64,000 nucleotides of DNA from Dyella terrae (GTDB lineage: Bacteria; Pseudomonadota; Gammaproteobacteria; Xanthomonadales; Rhodanobacteraceae). Shown here piece by piece: positions 1-9,982 of the stretch. The stretch covers positions 1,674,001 through 1,738,000 of the forward strand of contig NZ_SIZZ01000001.1 of NCBI RefSeq assembly GCF_004322705.1, in the 5' to 3' direction. A model generated the notes under the pieces. That model had not been told where the DNA came from. It was given only the letters and a program-made list of their open reading frames with translations, and did no database searches. Numbering within the stretch: position 1 is the stretch's first letter; every line of letters begins with the position of its first letter. Both the position numbers and the translations under genes were made by a program.

Positions 1-1085
1 CCGGCATCGATGGCTGCAAAGTATGCGCCCAGGTCGCGTTCGTTCTGGCTATAGGTGTCCCCTACCCGGCCGATCGCGCTGACGCCCAGGCCCACGATGT
101 CGCAATCGCCATGCGTGGAATAACCCTGGAAGTTGCGCTGCAGCGTGCCGGCACGCTGGGCGCGCACCAGCTCATCATCGGCGCGGGCAAAGTGATCCAT
201 GCCGACGTAGACGTAACCGGCCTCGCTCAGGCGACGCAGGGCCAGTCCGAACAGTTCCAGGCGCGTGCTGGCATCGGGCAGCTCGGCGGCATCGATCTGG
301 GACTGCGCCTTGAACAGGTCCGGCAGGTGCGCATAGCCGTAGACGGCAATTCGGTGAGGTGCCAGCGCGATCACTTCACCCAGGGTCCGCCCGAAGCCGG
401 CCAGGGTCTGGCGTGGCAGTCCGTAGATCAGGTCCACGCTGCACGAGGTGAATCCAGAAGCGCGGGCGGCGTCGAGCACCTCGCGCGTCTGGGCGACGCT
501 CTGGATGCGATTCACGGCCACCTGCACGTCCGGGTCGAAGTCCTGGATGCCCACCGAGACGCGATTGAAGCCGAGCTCACCCAATCCACGCACGTAATCG
601 CCGCCGCAGTAGCGTGGATCCAGTTCGATCCCGTATTCGCGTTCCTGGCCGGAAAGTAAACTGAAGCGCTCAGCCAGCCGGCCCACCAACGCCGCCATCC
701 GCGGCAAGTCGAGGAAGTTGGGCGTGCCTCCGCCGAAATGCAGCTGACGCACCGCCCGGTCCCGGTCGAACAGCGAGCCCGTAAGGTCGATCTCGCGGAA
801 CAGCCGCTCCAGGTAGCGATCCGCCTTGGTGATGTCACGCGTGATCAGCCGGTTGCAGCCGCAGTAGAAGCACGGGCTCATGCAATACGGCACGTGCACA
901 TACAAGGAGAGCTGTCGCGGCAGCGGCTCGCGATTCGACACCGCGGCCGCTTCGCGCAGTGCCGCTTCGCCGAAGTCAGGCCGGAACTGCGGCGCCGTCG
1001 GATAGCTCGTGTAACGCGGGCCGGGGACGTCGTAGCGCTGGATGAGCGACGGCTCGTACGCAGGAAGGTCGGTGGCTGGGCACAT
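1..1085 (-). CDS. hemN: Oxygen-independent coproporphyrinogen III oxidase, C-terminus beyond window
   Basis: Radical SAM enzyme that decarboxylates coproporphyrinogen III to protoporphyrinogen IX in haem synthesis without oxygen, in the cytoplasm. Reading the minus strand gives the HemN N-terminal block YDVPGPRYTSYPTAPQ, then the 4Fe-4S motif CMSPCFYC (C-x3-C-x2-C), followed by a CGC triplet, and GGGTPNFL, which is the usual glycine-rich SAM site. About 360 residues are visible; the family is near 450-460, so the C-terminal part lies before base 1. The ATG at 1085 puts the YDVPGPRYTSYPTA block about 18 residues in, as in other HemN proteins, but no clear ribosome binding site precedes it. An FNR/Anr-type box lies 34 nt upstream, which fits anaerobic or micro-aerobic induction. 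Confidence 0.93.
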   Translation of the reverse strand, partial: MCPATDLPAYEPSLIQRYDVPGPRYTSYPTAPQFRPDFGEAALREAAAVSNREPLPRQLSLYVHVPYCMSPCFYCGCNRLITRDITKADRYLERLFREIDLTGSLFDRDRAVRQLHFGGGTPNFLDLPRMAALVGRLAERFSLLSGQEREYGIELDPRYCGGDYVRGLGELGFNRVSVGIQDFDPDVQVAVNRIQSVAQTREVLDAARASGFTSCSVDLIYGLPRQTLAGFGRTLGEVIALAPHRIAVYGYAHLPDLFKAQSQIDAAELPDASTRLELFGLALRRLSEAGYVYVGMDHFARADDELVRAQRAGTLQRNFQGYSTHGDCDIVGLGVSAIGRVGDTYSQNERDLGAYFAAIDA

Positions 1086-1119
1086 GGACGCAGTCTGGGA
1101 TCGCGCGCTGGGCACGCGA

Positions 1120-1133
1120 CTGATCCAGATCAA
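1120..1133 (-). promoter_or_regulatory. FNR/Anr-type operator upstream of hemN
   Basis: On the minus strand the sequence reads TTGATCTGGATCAG, which matches TTGAT-N4-ATCAA at 9 of 10 specified bases. It lies 34 nt upstream of the hemN start. FNR/Anr control of hemN is well established in Pseudomonas and enteric bacteria. The position is unusually close to the start codon: a class II arrangement (centre at -41.5) would place the transcript start at about the ATG. Confidence 0.72.
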
Positions 1134-1169
1134 GCCTCGGGCGCTTACCGCCGTGGCAAGAGGTCGCAC

Positions 1170-1195
1170 AAAAAAGGCCGCCCTATGGGGCGGCC
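1170..1195 (-). terminator. Rho-independent terminator of the NlpC/P60 gene
   Basis: Perfect 8-bp stem GGCCGCCC/GGGCGGCC with a 4-nt loop, followed on the minus strand by six T residues. It lies just downstream of the NlpC/P60 stop at 1219, in the gap before hemN. Confidence 0.88.
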
Positions 1196-1218
1196 CTGGA
1201 CTGCGGAAACCGGTGGAA

Positions 1219-1875
1219 TCAGCCGTTCTGAGCCATCGCTTCCGGACGCTTGGCGCCGGCGAAGCGCTTGGCCCAATAGGATTCCTCGAGGCTGTCCACG
1301 CGCACGGTCTTGCCGCGCGACGGCGAATGGATGAACTGGCCGTTGGCGATATAGATGCCGACGTGCGAGATACGGCCCTGGCCACGGCGACCGGCGGTCC
1401 GGAAGAACACCAGGTCACCCGGCTTCATCTCGGAGCGGTTGACCTTCAGGCCGGCGAGGAACTGGGAAGCCGAATTGGCCGGGAGTTCCATGCCGACAGC
1501 ATGGGCGAAAACGTAGCGAACGAAGCCGCTGCAGTCGAAACCGGTGGAGGGATCGCGACCGCCACGAACGTAACGGATATCGCGCAGCTTCATGGCGAGG
1601 CCAATCAGGGTCTTGCGCAGGTCGCTGGCGTTCGCCATCCCGGCATCACCGATATCGGCCGACGACGCACTGTCAGCGATGGCAGGAGCAGCGGGGAGGA
1701 CGGACTGACTGAGAACCGGGGCCGGAGCGAAGATCGACAGCTGGTTCTGGAGCGACGGAGTAACGGTGGCGACTGCCGGTGCAATCTGGGTCTGACTCGG
1801 GCTGGCGAAAAGCGGAGCGGACGCAAGGAGCGCAGCTACCAGCACTGAGTTTACGGTCAATCGCTTGATTGGCAT
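1219..1875 (-). CDS. Secreted NlpC/P60 family cysteine endopeptidase
   Basis: 218-residue peptidoglycan hydrolase that would cleave stem-peptide bonds in the periplasm. Residues 1-25 form a Sec signal peptide (MPIKRLTVNS then a hydrophobic stretch ending LFAS). A low-complexity Ala/Pro/Ser linker covers about 26-80, and the catalytic domain about 83-218. The catalytic residues are visible: Cys115 in FDCSGFV, His171 in SHVGIYI and a third His at 183 in FIHSPSRG. Length and order match single-domain Spr/MepS-like enzymes, although no lipobox is present. It is a single gene with its own terminator downstream and a 226-bp gap upstream. The exact bond specificity cannot be told from sequence. Confidence 0.93.
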   Translation of the reverse strand: MPIKRLTVNSVLVAALLASAPLFASPSQTQIAPAVATVTPSLQNQLSIFAPAPVLSQSVLPAAPAIADSASSADIGDAGMANASDLRKTLIGLAMKLRDIRYVRGGRDPSTGFDCSGFVRYVFAHAVGMELPANSASQFLAGLKVNRSEMKPGDLVFFRTAGRRGQGRISHVGIYIANGQFIHSPSRGKTVRVDSLEESYWAKRFAGAKRPEAMAQNG

Positions 1876-2101
1876 GCGGGAGAAATCCCTTTGCTGTTCA
1901 TGTGATTAGCCGCCTGCACTGCCGACGACCGTGATGAAGGAGTGAACTTAGCAAAGGGATATAGGCCGTATGTTCGATCCCTGTTAACTGAACTCCATCG
2001 TTTCAGAAAGGCATTTTTCATAGAACCTTCATGTAAACGACTGATTCACATCAGGAACATGCGCTCGCGAATGGTCAATTCGGCGTGTTAATGAACTCGA
2101 T

Positions 2102-2827
2102 TTATGTTTCAGGCCAGTAATAAGCGTCGCCGTAGGGGCGTAGGCCGAAGATCGAAGTGCCGATCCGGACCTCGGTCGAACCCTCGGCAATCGCGATCGG
2201 AAAATCACCGCTCATCCCCATGGAAAGCCGGGGTATATCAAAGCCTTCCGCCTGGGCCTGGTCGCGCAGTTCGCGCAGGCGGCGGAAGCAGGAGCGCACC
2301 TCAACCGGATCCGTGGAATGGATGGCGAGGGTCATCAGGCCGCGGGGCCTGAGGGTGCCGAAGGTCTTCAGTTGCTCGAGGAATGGCAGGAGCGCGTCGG
2401 GTGCCAGGCCATATTTGCTCTCCTCACTGGAGGTTTTCACCTGGACCAGCACGTCCATGGTTCGACCTTCCAACTGGAGGCGTCGATCGAGGGCTTCGGC
2501 CAGATCCATGCGGTCCAGCGACTGCACCTCGCTGGCCAGGCGCGCCACGTCCTTGGCCTTGTTGGTCTGAAGGTGACCGATCATCACCCAGTCGATGCCG
2601 CAGTCCGCCAGGACAGGTGCCTTGTCGCGGATCTCCTGGACCTTGTTTTCACCGAAGCGATGCTGGCCAAGGCCAACGGCGGCTCGAATGACATCCGGAC
2701 CAAAGGTCTTGCTGACCGGCAGCAAGGTCACCTCGGACGGGTCGCGGCCGGCCTGGCGGCAGGCCGCGTCGATGCCTTGGCGGATAGCCGCCAGGTTGGC
2801 GGCCAGGTGGGCGGTTTCGTTGGGCAT
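2102..2827 (-). CDS. YggS/PLPBP family pyridoxal-phosphate homeostasis protein
   Basis: Cytoplasmic PLP-binding protein with an alanine-racemase-like TIM barrel but no known catalytic activity; family members buffer PLP and affect amino-acid pools. The family block LLPVSKTFG carries the PLP lysine (Lys40). HRFGENKVQE, WVMIGHLQTNK, SRMD-like SLDRMDLAE and LSMGMSGDFPIAI are also present in family order. I start at the internal ATG at 2827 (MPNETAHLAAN, 241 residues), because the 25 residues an upstream start would add are Ala/Arg/Ser-rich and not family-like. In other gammaproteobacteria this gene often lies near pilT or proC; here its neighbour is an M20 peptidase 89 bp upstream. Confidence 0.93.
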   Translation of the reverse strand: MPNETAHLAANLAAIRQGIDAACRQAGRDPSEVTLLPVSKTFGPDVIRAAVGLGQHRFGENKVQEIRDKAPVLADCGIDWVMIGHLQTNKAKDVARLASEVQSLDRMDLAEALDRRLQLEGRTMDVLVQVKTSSEESKYGLAPDALLPFLEQLKTFGTLRPRGLMTLAIHSTDPVEVRSCFRRLRELRDQAQAEGFDIPRLSMGMSGDFPIAIAEGSTEVRIGTSIFGLRPYGDAYYWPET

Positions 2828-2916
2828 GTCGTCGAACGCGTCAGCTCGGGAGGAAAGGGAAGCGTGCGCCGCGCACCGCCGTGCGGACGACGCGGCGCAC
2901 ACTCGTATTCCAGGCC

Positions 2917-4341
<1,425 letters not shown>

Positions 4342-4558
4342 GAGGCGACTCCTAGGTGATCGGGAAAACTCGCATTGTAACAGTGCGACCTATCAAGCCC
4401 ACGTAGGGACCGACAAAGCAGGCGCTGTCCCCCACACGAAGGCGGGCACCCCACGGACCCGGCGATCCGCCGGACACCGGCATTCCTTTGCGCGGCCGAC
4501 AGGCAAGGTGCTCGGGCGGCACGGAAGGTGCCGCGTTCCCCCACATGAAGGACTCATC

Positions 4559-4894
4559 ATGCTTCGCAAATTTGCCGCCGGCGCCATGGCGCTGGTTGTT
4601 TCGCTTTCTGCCCAGGCCGGCACGCCGGTCAACGTCAACACGGCCGACGCGGCCACCATCGCCCAGTCGCTTGACGGCATCGGGCCTTCCAAAGCCAGCG
4701 CCATCGTCGCCTGGCGCGAAACCAACGGTCCCTTCAAGAACGTGGATGAGCTGGCCCAGATCAAGGGCATCGGCGCCGATACCCTGGAACGAAACCGCAG
4801 CTACATCCAGGTCGCCGAGAACCGCCCGACAACGACCAAACGACCTGCGCCAGCGGCCGCGAAGGCGACACCCGCTCAACCGGCCGCCAAGTAA
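4559..4894 (+). CDS. ComEA-like helix-hairpin-helix DNA-binding protein
   Basis: 111 residues. A Sec signal peptide (MLRKFAAGAMALVVSLSAQA) is followed by a single ComEA-type helix-hairpin-helix domain: VNVNTADAATIAQSLDGIG, KASAIVAWRETNGPF and KNVDELAQIKGIGADTLERN. The C-terminal 25 residues are a Pro/Ala/Lys tail. In Vibrio and Xanthomonas-type bacteria the periplasmic ComEA binds incoming DNA and ratchets it through the outer membrane during competence, so that is the likely role. A GAAGGA ribosome binding site lies 6-8 nt before the ATG. It is divergent from the M20 peptidase across a 217-bp gap in which I see no other gene. No other competence gene is adjacent. Confidence 0.88.
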   Translation: MLRKFAAGAMALVVSLSAQAGTPVNVNTADAATIAQSLDGIGPSKASAIVAWRETNGPFKNVDELAQIKGIGADTLERNRSYIQVAENRPTTTKRPAPAAAKATPAQPAAK

Positions 4895-5008
4895 GTAGCC
4901 GCCACCTAAGGAAAAATCTCACCCCAACTGCGACCGGCCAGCCACTGGCGGACTGTGCCGGTTGCGCTACACTGCGCACGCCTTCACGCCGTGTGCACTT
5001 TTATTGCC

Positions 5009-5485
5009 ATGATTCTTCCGCGCTACCGCATCGCCGCCTCGGGTATCGGGGGCGCCGGCAAAGGCTTGTTCCTGGAAGAGGACGTGGCAGCCGGACGGGT
5101 GATCACCGCACCCGACACCATTGAAAGCACCTGGTCCCTGGGCCAGCTGATGGCCGACCCCGCCCTGAAGTCGCAGCTCTACGCGAGCGCGCGCTGGTTC
5201 GAGGATCGCTATACCGTCTCGCCGGACTGGCCGGACGAGTGCTATCTCAACCACAGCTTCTCGCCCACGGGCCTCTGGCACCTGGGCTTCGTCTTCGCCT
5301 CGCGCGACCTTCCCGCCGGCACCGAAGTGACCATCGACTACCGCCACCTCCTGCCTCCGGGCCAGGAAGAGGACTTCGTCGATAGCCAGACTGGTGAAAA
5401 AATCGTCGGTCTCTCCTGGGCGGAAAGCCTCGCCCTCTCTACCCGTGCCCTGTCCGCTCTCGTGGACGGCGCCGCCTTTGCTTGA
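5009..5485 (+). CDS. Small SET-domain protein (putative protein-lysine methyltransferase)
   Basis: 158 residues when started at ATG 5009, consisting of little more than a SET fold. Seen: an N-terminal strand with GIGGAGKGLFLEEDVAAGRVI, which matches the start of SET domains (RG-x-G-ifA-x-G), then CYLNHSFSPTG, matching the cofactor motif NHS, and GTEVTIDYRH, matching the ELT-DY motif. The family transfers methyl groups from S-adenosylmethionine to lysine; no pre- or post-SET cysteine cluster is present. It ends 7 bp before the acetyltransferase gene, so the two are probably co-transcribed. The substrate is unknown. An upstream start at 4955 would add 18 non-conserved residues. Confidence 0.85.
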   Translation: MILPRYRIAASGIGGAGKGLFLEEDVAAGRVITAPDTIESTWSLGQLMADPALKSQLYASARWFEDRYTVSPDWPDECYLNHSFSPTGLWHLGFVFASRDLPAGTEVTIDYRHLLPPGQEEDFVDSQTGEKIVGLSWAESLALSTRALSALVDGAAFA

Positions 5486-5492
5486 TGCCGTG

Positions 5493-6032
5493 ATGTTCGA
5501 AATCCCTACCCTCGAAACCGAGCGCCTGAAACTGGTGGCGCTGGATGGCCGTCACTTCGACGACTACGCCGAAATGCTTGCCGATCCCCAGGCCACCCGC
5601 TGGGTCGGTGATGGCGAACCGCTGGACCGCGGCCATGCATGGCGCTCCCTCGCGATGCTATTGGGACACTGGCAGTTGCGCGGGTACGGCATGTGGGCGA
5701 TTGAGGACCGGATCACGGGCGAGTTCCTTGGGCGCGCCGGCCTGATGAATCCGGAAGGCTGGCCTGATCTGGAACTGGGCTGGATGCTCAAGACCCGGCA
5801 TCGTCACCAGGGCTACGCCACCGAAGCCTGTCAGGCGATTCTCGAATTTGCGTGGCGCAACCTGCATGTGCCTCGCGTCATCAGCCTGGTGCGCATCGGC
5901 AACGAAGTCTCCGATCGCCTGGCCGAACGCATTGGCGGCGAACACATCGAAGACCGCGATTTCTGCGGTTGCCATAACCACGTCTTCGCCTACTACCCGC
6001 CCTTCCGCGAACAGCGCCGGGCCTACGCGTGA
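5493..6032 (+). CDS. GNAT family N-acetyltransferase (RimJ/RimL type)
   Basis: 179-residue cytosolic acetyltransferase of the PF13302 type. Seen: LETERLKLVALDGRHFDDYA at the start, as in RimJ/RimL-like proteins, GEFLGRAGLMNPEGWPDLELGW in the central strands, and the acetyl-CoA motif RHRHQGYATEACQAIL (R/Q-x-x-G-x-A). The final part ends CGCHNHVFAYYPP. The ATG at 5493 lies 7 bp after the SET gene, and the GTG of the next gene overlaps its stop (GTGA), so translation of the two is coupled. The acceptor substrate cannot be inferred. Confidence 0.92.
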   Translation: MFEIPTLETERLKLVALDGRHFDDYAEMLADPQATRWVGDGEPLDRGHAWRSLAMLLGHWQLRGYGMWAIEDRITGEFLGRAGLMNPEGWPDLELGWMLKTRHRHQGYATEACQAILEFAWRNLHVPRVISLVRIGNEVSDRLAERIGGEHIEDRDFCGCHNHVFAYYPPFREQRRAYA

Positions 6033-6595
6033 CGCAACTCCACCGCCTGCCCACCGACGCCTTGCGCGTCGAACCCTGGGCCAACGGCGGTGGATCCACT
6101 ACGGTGCTTGCCACGGGGCCAGATGGCAGTGCGTGGCAATGGCGCCTGAGTCTGGCTCAGATCGACCAGGACAGCGATTTTTCCACCCTGGCCGATACCC
6201 GCCGCCAGTTCGTGCCGCTGGACGCGCCGGTCAGCCTGCACTTTGCCCATGACAAGGTGACGCCACTCCTGCGCTTGCAGCGCGCAAGCTTCGACGGCGT
6301 CGACGCACCGCGCGCCGTACTGGCCGATGGACCCACGCGCGCCTTCAACCTGATGCTGCGCGGACAGGCGGAAGGCGAAGTCATCGCCCGGCCCTTGAAC
6401 GGCGCCATGGTCATGAGCGGCTCGACTTCGGCACGCTGGTTCATGCACGTGCTCGCGGGCCAGGCCACGCTGAAGACCGGTGACGAACAGCTGCCGCTCG
6501 CGCAGGGTGAATCCGCCTGGATCGAGCCCGTTGGCGGGCAAAGCTGGCGCATTGATGGCGGCGGCGAAATCGTCCTGGTTCGCCTGAACCACTGA
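6029..6595 (+). CDS. HutD/Ves family cupin protein
   Basis: 188-residue protein of the HutD/Ves family (a bicupin fold), with the signature start LRVEPWANGGGSTTVLA and the strand WRLSLAQIDQDSDFS that opens family members, plus LNGAMVMSG in the second cupin half. HutD is linked to histidine utilisation in pseudomonads, and Ves to a cold-related phenotype in E. coli; the biochemical role is not settled. Here no hut genes surround it. It starts with GTG overlapping the acetyltransferase stop and is followed by a strong terminator. Confidence 0.88.
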   Translation: MTQLHRLPTDALRVEPWANGGGSTTVLATGPDGSAWQWRLSLAQIDQDSDFSTLADTRRQFVPLDAPVSLHFAHDKVTPLLRLQRASFDGVDAPRAVLADGPTRAFNLMLRGQAEGEVIARPLNGAMVMSGSTSARWFMHVLAGQATLKTGDEQLPLAQGESAWIEPVGGQSWRIDGGGEIVLVRLNH

Positions 6596-6613
6596 AGCGA
6601 CCGCGCAATGCAC

Positions 6614-6649
6614 ACAAAAAAGCCGGTGGCATGACCACCGGCTTTTTTT
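6614..6649. terminator. Bidirectional Rho-independent terminator between convergent genes
   Basis: 9-bp perfect stem AGCCGGTGG/CCACCGGCT with a 5-nt loop, an A-run on the left and seven T on the right. It serves hutD on the plus strand and the membrane-protein gene ending at 6690 on the minus strand. Confidence 0.92.
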
Positions 6650-6689
6650 GGAGCGGCAACCTCGCCGCTCCTGCGTCAACGTGCCGGGA

Positions 6690-7595
6690 TCACAGTGCCG
6701 CGCCGCGGCGCCCCATCCCCAGTGAACGTGCCACCACCGCCAGCGAGAACAGGCGCGCAATGCGAGTCCAGCCGATCGCCAACACCACCAACTGGGTGAG
6801 CACGAAGGCCAGCAGCAGATTCATGCCACCAAATGCCGTGGTATGGGCGCGCGCCACGCCGAGCGCGAACGCAATGCCGAACCCAATGACGGACACCAGC
6901 AGGAACGCAAAGACGCTGCTCAGGGGTCGACGCAACAGCTGCATGAATCCGCGTCCCAGGGCCACCAACGCCGAACGCAGCTGCGGATCGGCGATATAGG
7001 CAGCGCGCGCCGACTCGGCGATGACATGAGCAAGCACGACAACCAGACCCGTCACCCACATCATCGTGTGTCTGGCCGCCGTGGCCTGCGCTTCCAGCAC
7101 GGCCTGATCGGCCTTGTCATCGACGAAGCCCGACCCGGTCTTGATCACGAACGCGGCGATCGCGAACGGTACCAGTGACAACAACATCAAGCGGAACATG
7201 CGGCCGTACTCGACGAAACCGCTCTGCCACAGGGTGCTGAAGCCCAGCGACTGTCCCGCACGACCGGAGCCGACAATCATGCCGTTGAACAGCGGCGACA
7301 GCAGCAGAGTGATGATCACGCCCGCAGCGACCGCACCACGAATGGCGTTGCTACTGTCCGAAATTCCGCGCACGACTTCGCCAAACATCAGGGCATCGAA
7401 ACCGGCCGCAAAGCTGTCGGCATGCACCGAATGGCTGAGCATGTCGTTCAACGAGCCCATCAGCGGCAACGCCACCACGATGGCCGGGATCAGCATCAAC
7501 ACGATCCATAGCAGCAACAAGCGCCACTGCAGGGCCTGGAACAACGCCCCGAACAGGGCGCCCATGGAAACACGACGAGCGTTCTTGTAAGCCAT
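6690..7595 (-). CDS. Unrecognised polytopic inner-membrane protein
   Basis: 301-residue membrane protein that I cannot assign to a named family. Hydrophobic segments lie at about residues 24-47, 88-112, 134-153, 181-200, 226-252 and 258-288, giving roughly six membrane helices. A soluble stretch (residues about 48-85) follows the first helix. Its ATG overlaps the stop of the M1 peptidase as TGATG, so it is translationally coupled to it, and it is the last gene before a bidirectional terminator. The coupling suggests it assists or partners the peptidase, but this is inference. A GTG directly before the ATG is an alternative start. Confidence 0.85.
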   Translation of the reverse strand: MAYKNARRVSMGALFGALFQALQWRLLLLWIVLMLIPAIVVALPLMGSLNDMLSHSVHADSFAAGFDALMFGEVVRGISDSSNAIRGAVAAGVIITLLLSPLFNGMIVGSGRAGQSLGFSTLWQSGFVEYGRMFRLMLLSLVPFAIAAFVIKTGSGFVDDKADQAVLEAQATAARHTMMWVTGLVVVLAHVIAESARAAYIADPQLRSALVALGRGFMQLLRRPLSSVFAFLLVSVIGFGIAFALGVARAHTTAFGGMNLLLAFVLTQLVVLAIGWTRIARLFSLAVVARSLGMGRRGAAL

Positions 7596-9877
7596 CACAG
7601 CGTCACCAGGAAGGAGTAGAAGGCCTGAAGCAGGGCCGTGACATCGGAGGTCCAGCGACGGGCTGCGGCCGGATGCGCCTCTACGGTGCGACTGTCATTG
7701 AGCTTGTTGGCATCGAGCAGGATCTTCCGATCCGGATCGAGTTCCGCCGACACGATCTTCGACGGCTTTTCGAACACGAAACGAGCCCACTTGCGCTCAT
7801 CGTCCCACTTCACGTCCTCGTGCGAACCATCGGCAAAAGTGACGCGAAGCAGCTGCGGCACCTGTGCGCCATCGCGCACTACCGTGACAGTGCCGCGCCA
7901 CGGGAACGGACCTTCACCCTTCTTTGCATCCGGATGCGCCTTCTCCCATGCCTTGCGCTGCTTGTCGAGCTTCTTGTCCAGATCATCCGACACCACTTCC
8001 GTGCGCGTGCCGTTCTCGTCGAACACGCCGGCCAGAGGCAGCACTTCGTCGTTATCGATGGACGCAATGCGGTCGTCGATCATCGCCGTGCCATAGACAT
8101 ACTGGTCAAAGATTTCATTGACCGCGCGCGCGTTGCCCGAGACGTCGATCAGGGTCTGGCGCAAATCGGCCGCGGACGGATGACGGAAGTGCCAGCGCTT
8201 GTAGTACTCCTTGAACGCGCGCTCGAGCACGGGCGTGCCCAGACGTTCTTCAAGGTCATGCATCGCCGTGGCCGTGCGCGAATACACGGTGCCGTAGCTG
8301 CTGCTGGAGAAGCGGATCCAGGCGTTCTGCGACAGCGGATCGTAGGGCGACTTCAGGCCGGCGCCAAGACGCTCCTGCACGAAGACATCCATCTGCGGGC
8401 GGATGCCGAGGTCGGCCAGGAACGAGCTCGGCACCAGCAGCGGCTGCTTGCGTTCGCGAAGCATGCGCTGGTCCCAGTACTCATTGAGGCCTTCGTCCAG
8501 CATCGGCTCTTCGAATTCGTTCGAGGCCAGCAGGCCGTAGAAATAGCCGTGGCCGAATTCGTGAATGGTGACGAAGTCGATCATGTACTGGTCAGCCGTA
8601 CGCGGATCGATCTTCTTGTAACCCTCCGCCGTGAAGAACGTCGGATACTCCATGCCACCAGCTTCGGAGGCGTTGTACGGAGGCACCACCGCCGTCACGG
8701 TCTTGTACGGATAGGCGCCGAGCGTGCGGGAGAAATACTCCAGTGAGTCGGTCGTTGCCTTCATCACCGGCTGGGCACTGGCCTCGTACTCCGGCGGATA
8801 GATCACGCGCACGGCCACCTTGGGAACGCCCGGGCCGCTGTACGTCGTATCCATCGTGCGGAAACCCTTCGCCGCCACCCAGGCGAAATCGTGCACGTCG
8901 CCCTGCATGAAGTGATAGGTCGTCTTGCCGCCGTTCTGCACCGGCTCGCCTTGCTGCTCGCCGACCGCACCGACGGTGTAGTCGGACGGCACCGTCATGC
9001 GCACGTCGTAGCTGCCGAAGTCAGCGTAGAACTCGCTGTTGAAGTGGAACTCATGCGCGTTCCACTGCACCTGCTTCGCTCCGCGCTCACCCGGCAGTTC
9101 CAGCACCGCGATCTTCGGGAACCATTGCGCGACGAGATTGAAATCTCCCCACCAGCCGGTGCGCTCAACGACGCGAGGCAGCTGGCTGAGGAAGTCGATG
9201 TCGAGCGTCAGCGTTTCGCCGGCGCCAACCGGCTGCGCCAGGTCAACGCGCACCACCGTCTGGTCGGACTTCGGGCCACCGTCGGGCTGCACGAACGCCC
9301 ACTTCAGCGAGTTCTCGCCTTGCTGCACGCGCTGCAGGTCGATGTGGCCCCACTGCCCTTTTTCCAGCACGGCCGCACCACGCGAATGACCATGCGCGGT
9401 CAGGACGTTACGCTCGGTGAAGAACGTGCTGCCCTGGTTTTTGAATGCATTGAGGTACATGTGCAGGTACACGCTGCGTACCGGACGATCGCTGCGGTTG
9501 CGCCAGGTCATCTGCTGCTTGCCGGTTACCGCATGCCTGGCGGCATCCAGTTCGGCATCGATGCGATAGCTGACGACGCGATCCGACAAGGTCGCTTCCT
9601 GGCCGGTGCGCTCACCGCCCCAGGCTTGTGGGCTGCTTGGCTCCTTGACGCCAGCCGCGCCGTAACCGGCGAGCGGAATGTCCTGTTCGACAACCGGCGC
9701 TGCCGCAGCGTCCGCGCTTGGCGGCGTGGCGTTGACGACGGGTTTGGTCGTTGTGACCGGCGCCTTGCTGCTGGCCGGTGTCGCGGGTGTCGCCGCATCC
9801 TGTGCGGTGGCTGCGACCGATGCGGCGAGCGCCAGCACCAGACCCAGGCAGCCGTACCTGCCCCACTGTTTCCCCAT
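7595..9877 (-). CDS. Exported M1 family zinc metallopeptidase
   Basis: 760 residues. Signal peptide in residues 1-26 (hydrophobic LGLVLALAASVAATA), then an Ala/Pro/Thr-rich linker to about residue 65, then a beta-sandwich and the gluzincin domain. The zinc site HEFGH is at 439-443 with the third ligand Glu462 in MLDEGLNEYW, exactly HEXXH-x18-E. A GAMEN-like exopeptidase element reads GGMEYPTFF. The tail is a long strand-rich region. The product would be an aminopeptidase acting outside the cytoplasm. It lies 105 bp downstream of the flavoreductase gene and may belong to the same transcription unit. The next gene is coupled by TGATG. Confidence 0.93.
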   Translation of the reverse strand: MGKQWGRYGCLGLVLALAASVAATAQDAATPATPASSKAPVTTTKPVVNATPPSADAAAAPVVEQDIPLAGYGAAGVKEPSSPQAWGGERTGQEATLSDRVVSYRIDAELDAARHAVTGKQQMTWRNRSDRPVRSVYLHMYLNAFKNQGSTFFTERNVLTAHGHSRGAAVLEKGQWGHIDLQRVQQGENSLKWAFVQPDGGPKSDQTVVRVDLAQPVGAGETLTLDIDFLSQLPRVVERTGWWGDFNLVAQWFPKIAVLELPGERGAKQVQWNAHEFHFNSEFYADFGSYDVRMTVPSDYTVGAVGEQQGEPVQNGGKTTYHFMQGDVHDFAWVAAKGFRTMDTTYSGPGVPKVAVRVIYPPEYEASAQPVMKATTDSLEYFSRTLGAYPYKTVTAVVPPYNASEAGGMEYPTFFTAEGYKKIDPRTADQYMIDFVTIHEFGHGYFYGLLASNEFEEPMLDEGLNEYWDQRMLRERKQPLLVPSSFLADLGIRPQMDVFVQERLGAGLKSPYDPLSQNAWIRFSSSSYGTVYSRTATAMHDLEERLGTPVLERAFKEYYKRWHFRHPSAADLRQTLIDVSGNARAVNEIFDQYVYGTAMIDDRIASIDNDEVLPLAGVFDENGTRTEVVSDDLDKKLDKQRKAWEKAHPDAKKGEGPFPWRGTVTVVRDGAQVPQLLRVTFADGSHEDVKWDDERKWARFVFEKPSKIVSAELDPDRKILLDANKLNDSRTVEAHPAAARRWTSDVTALLQAFYSFLVTL

Positions 9878-9982
9878 GTTGTATCTCCCCGAAACAAGCC
9901 GCCAGCGTGCGCTATCGACGGCAGCGCCGGCATAGGCCAGAGGTCATGGTTTGGCGTCGAAAGCCGGAGCGCGCCGGGACGA

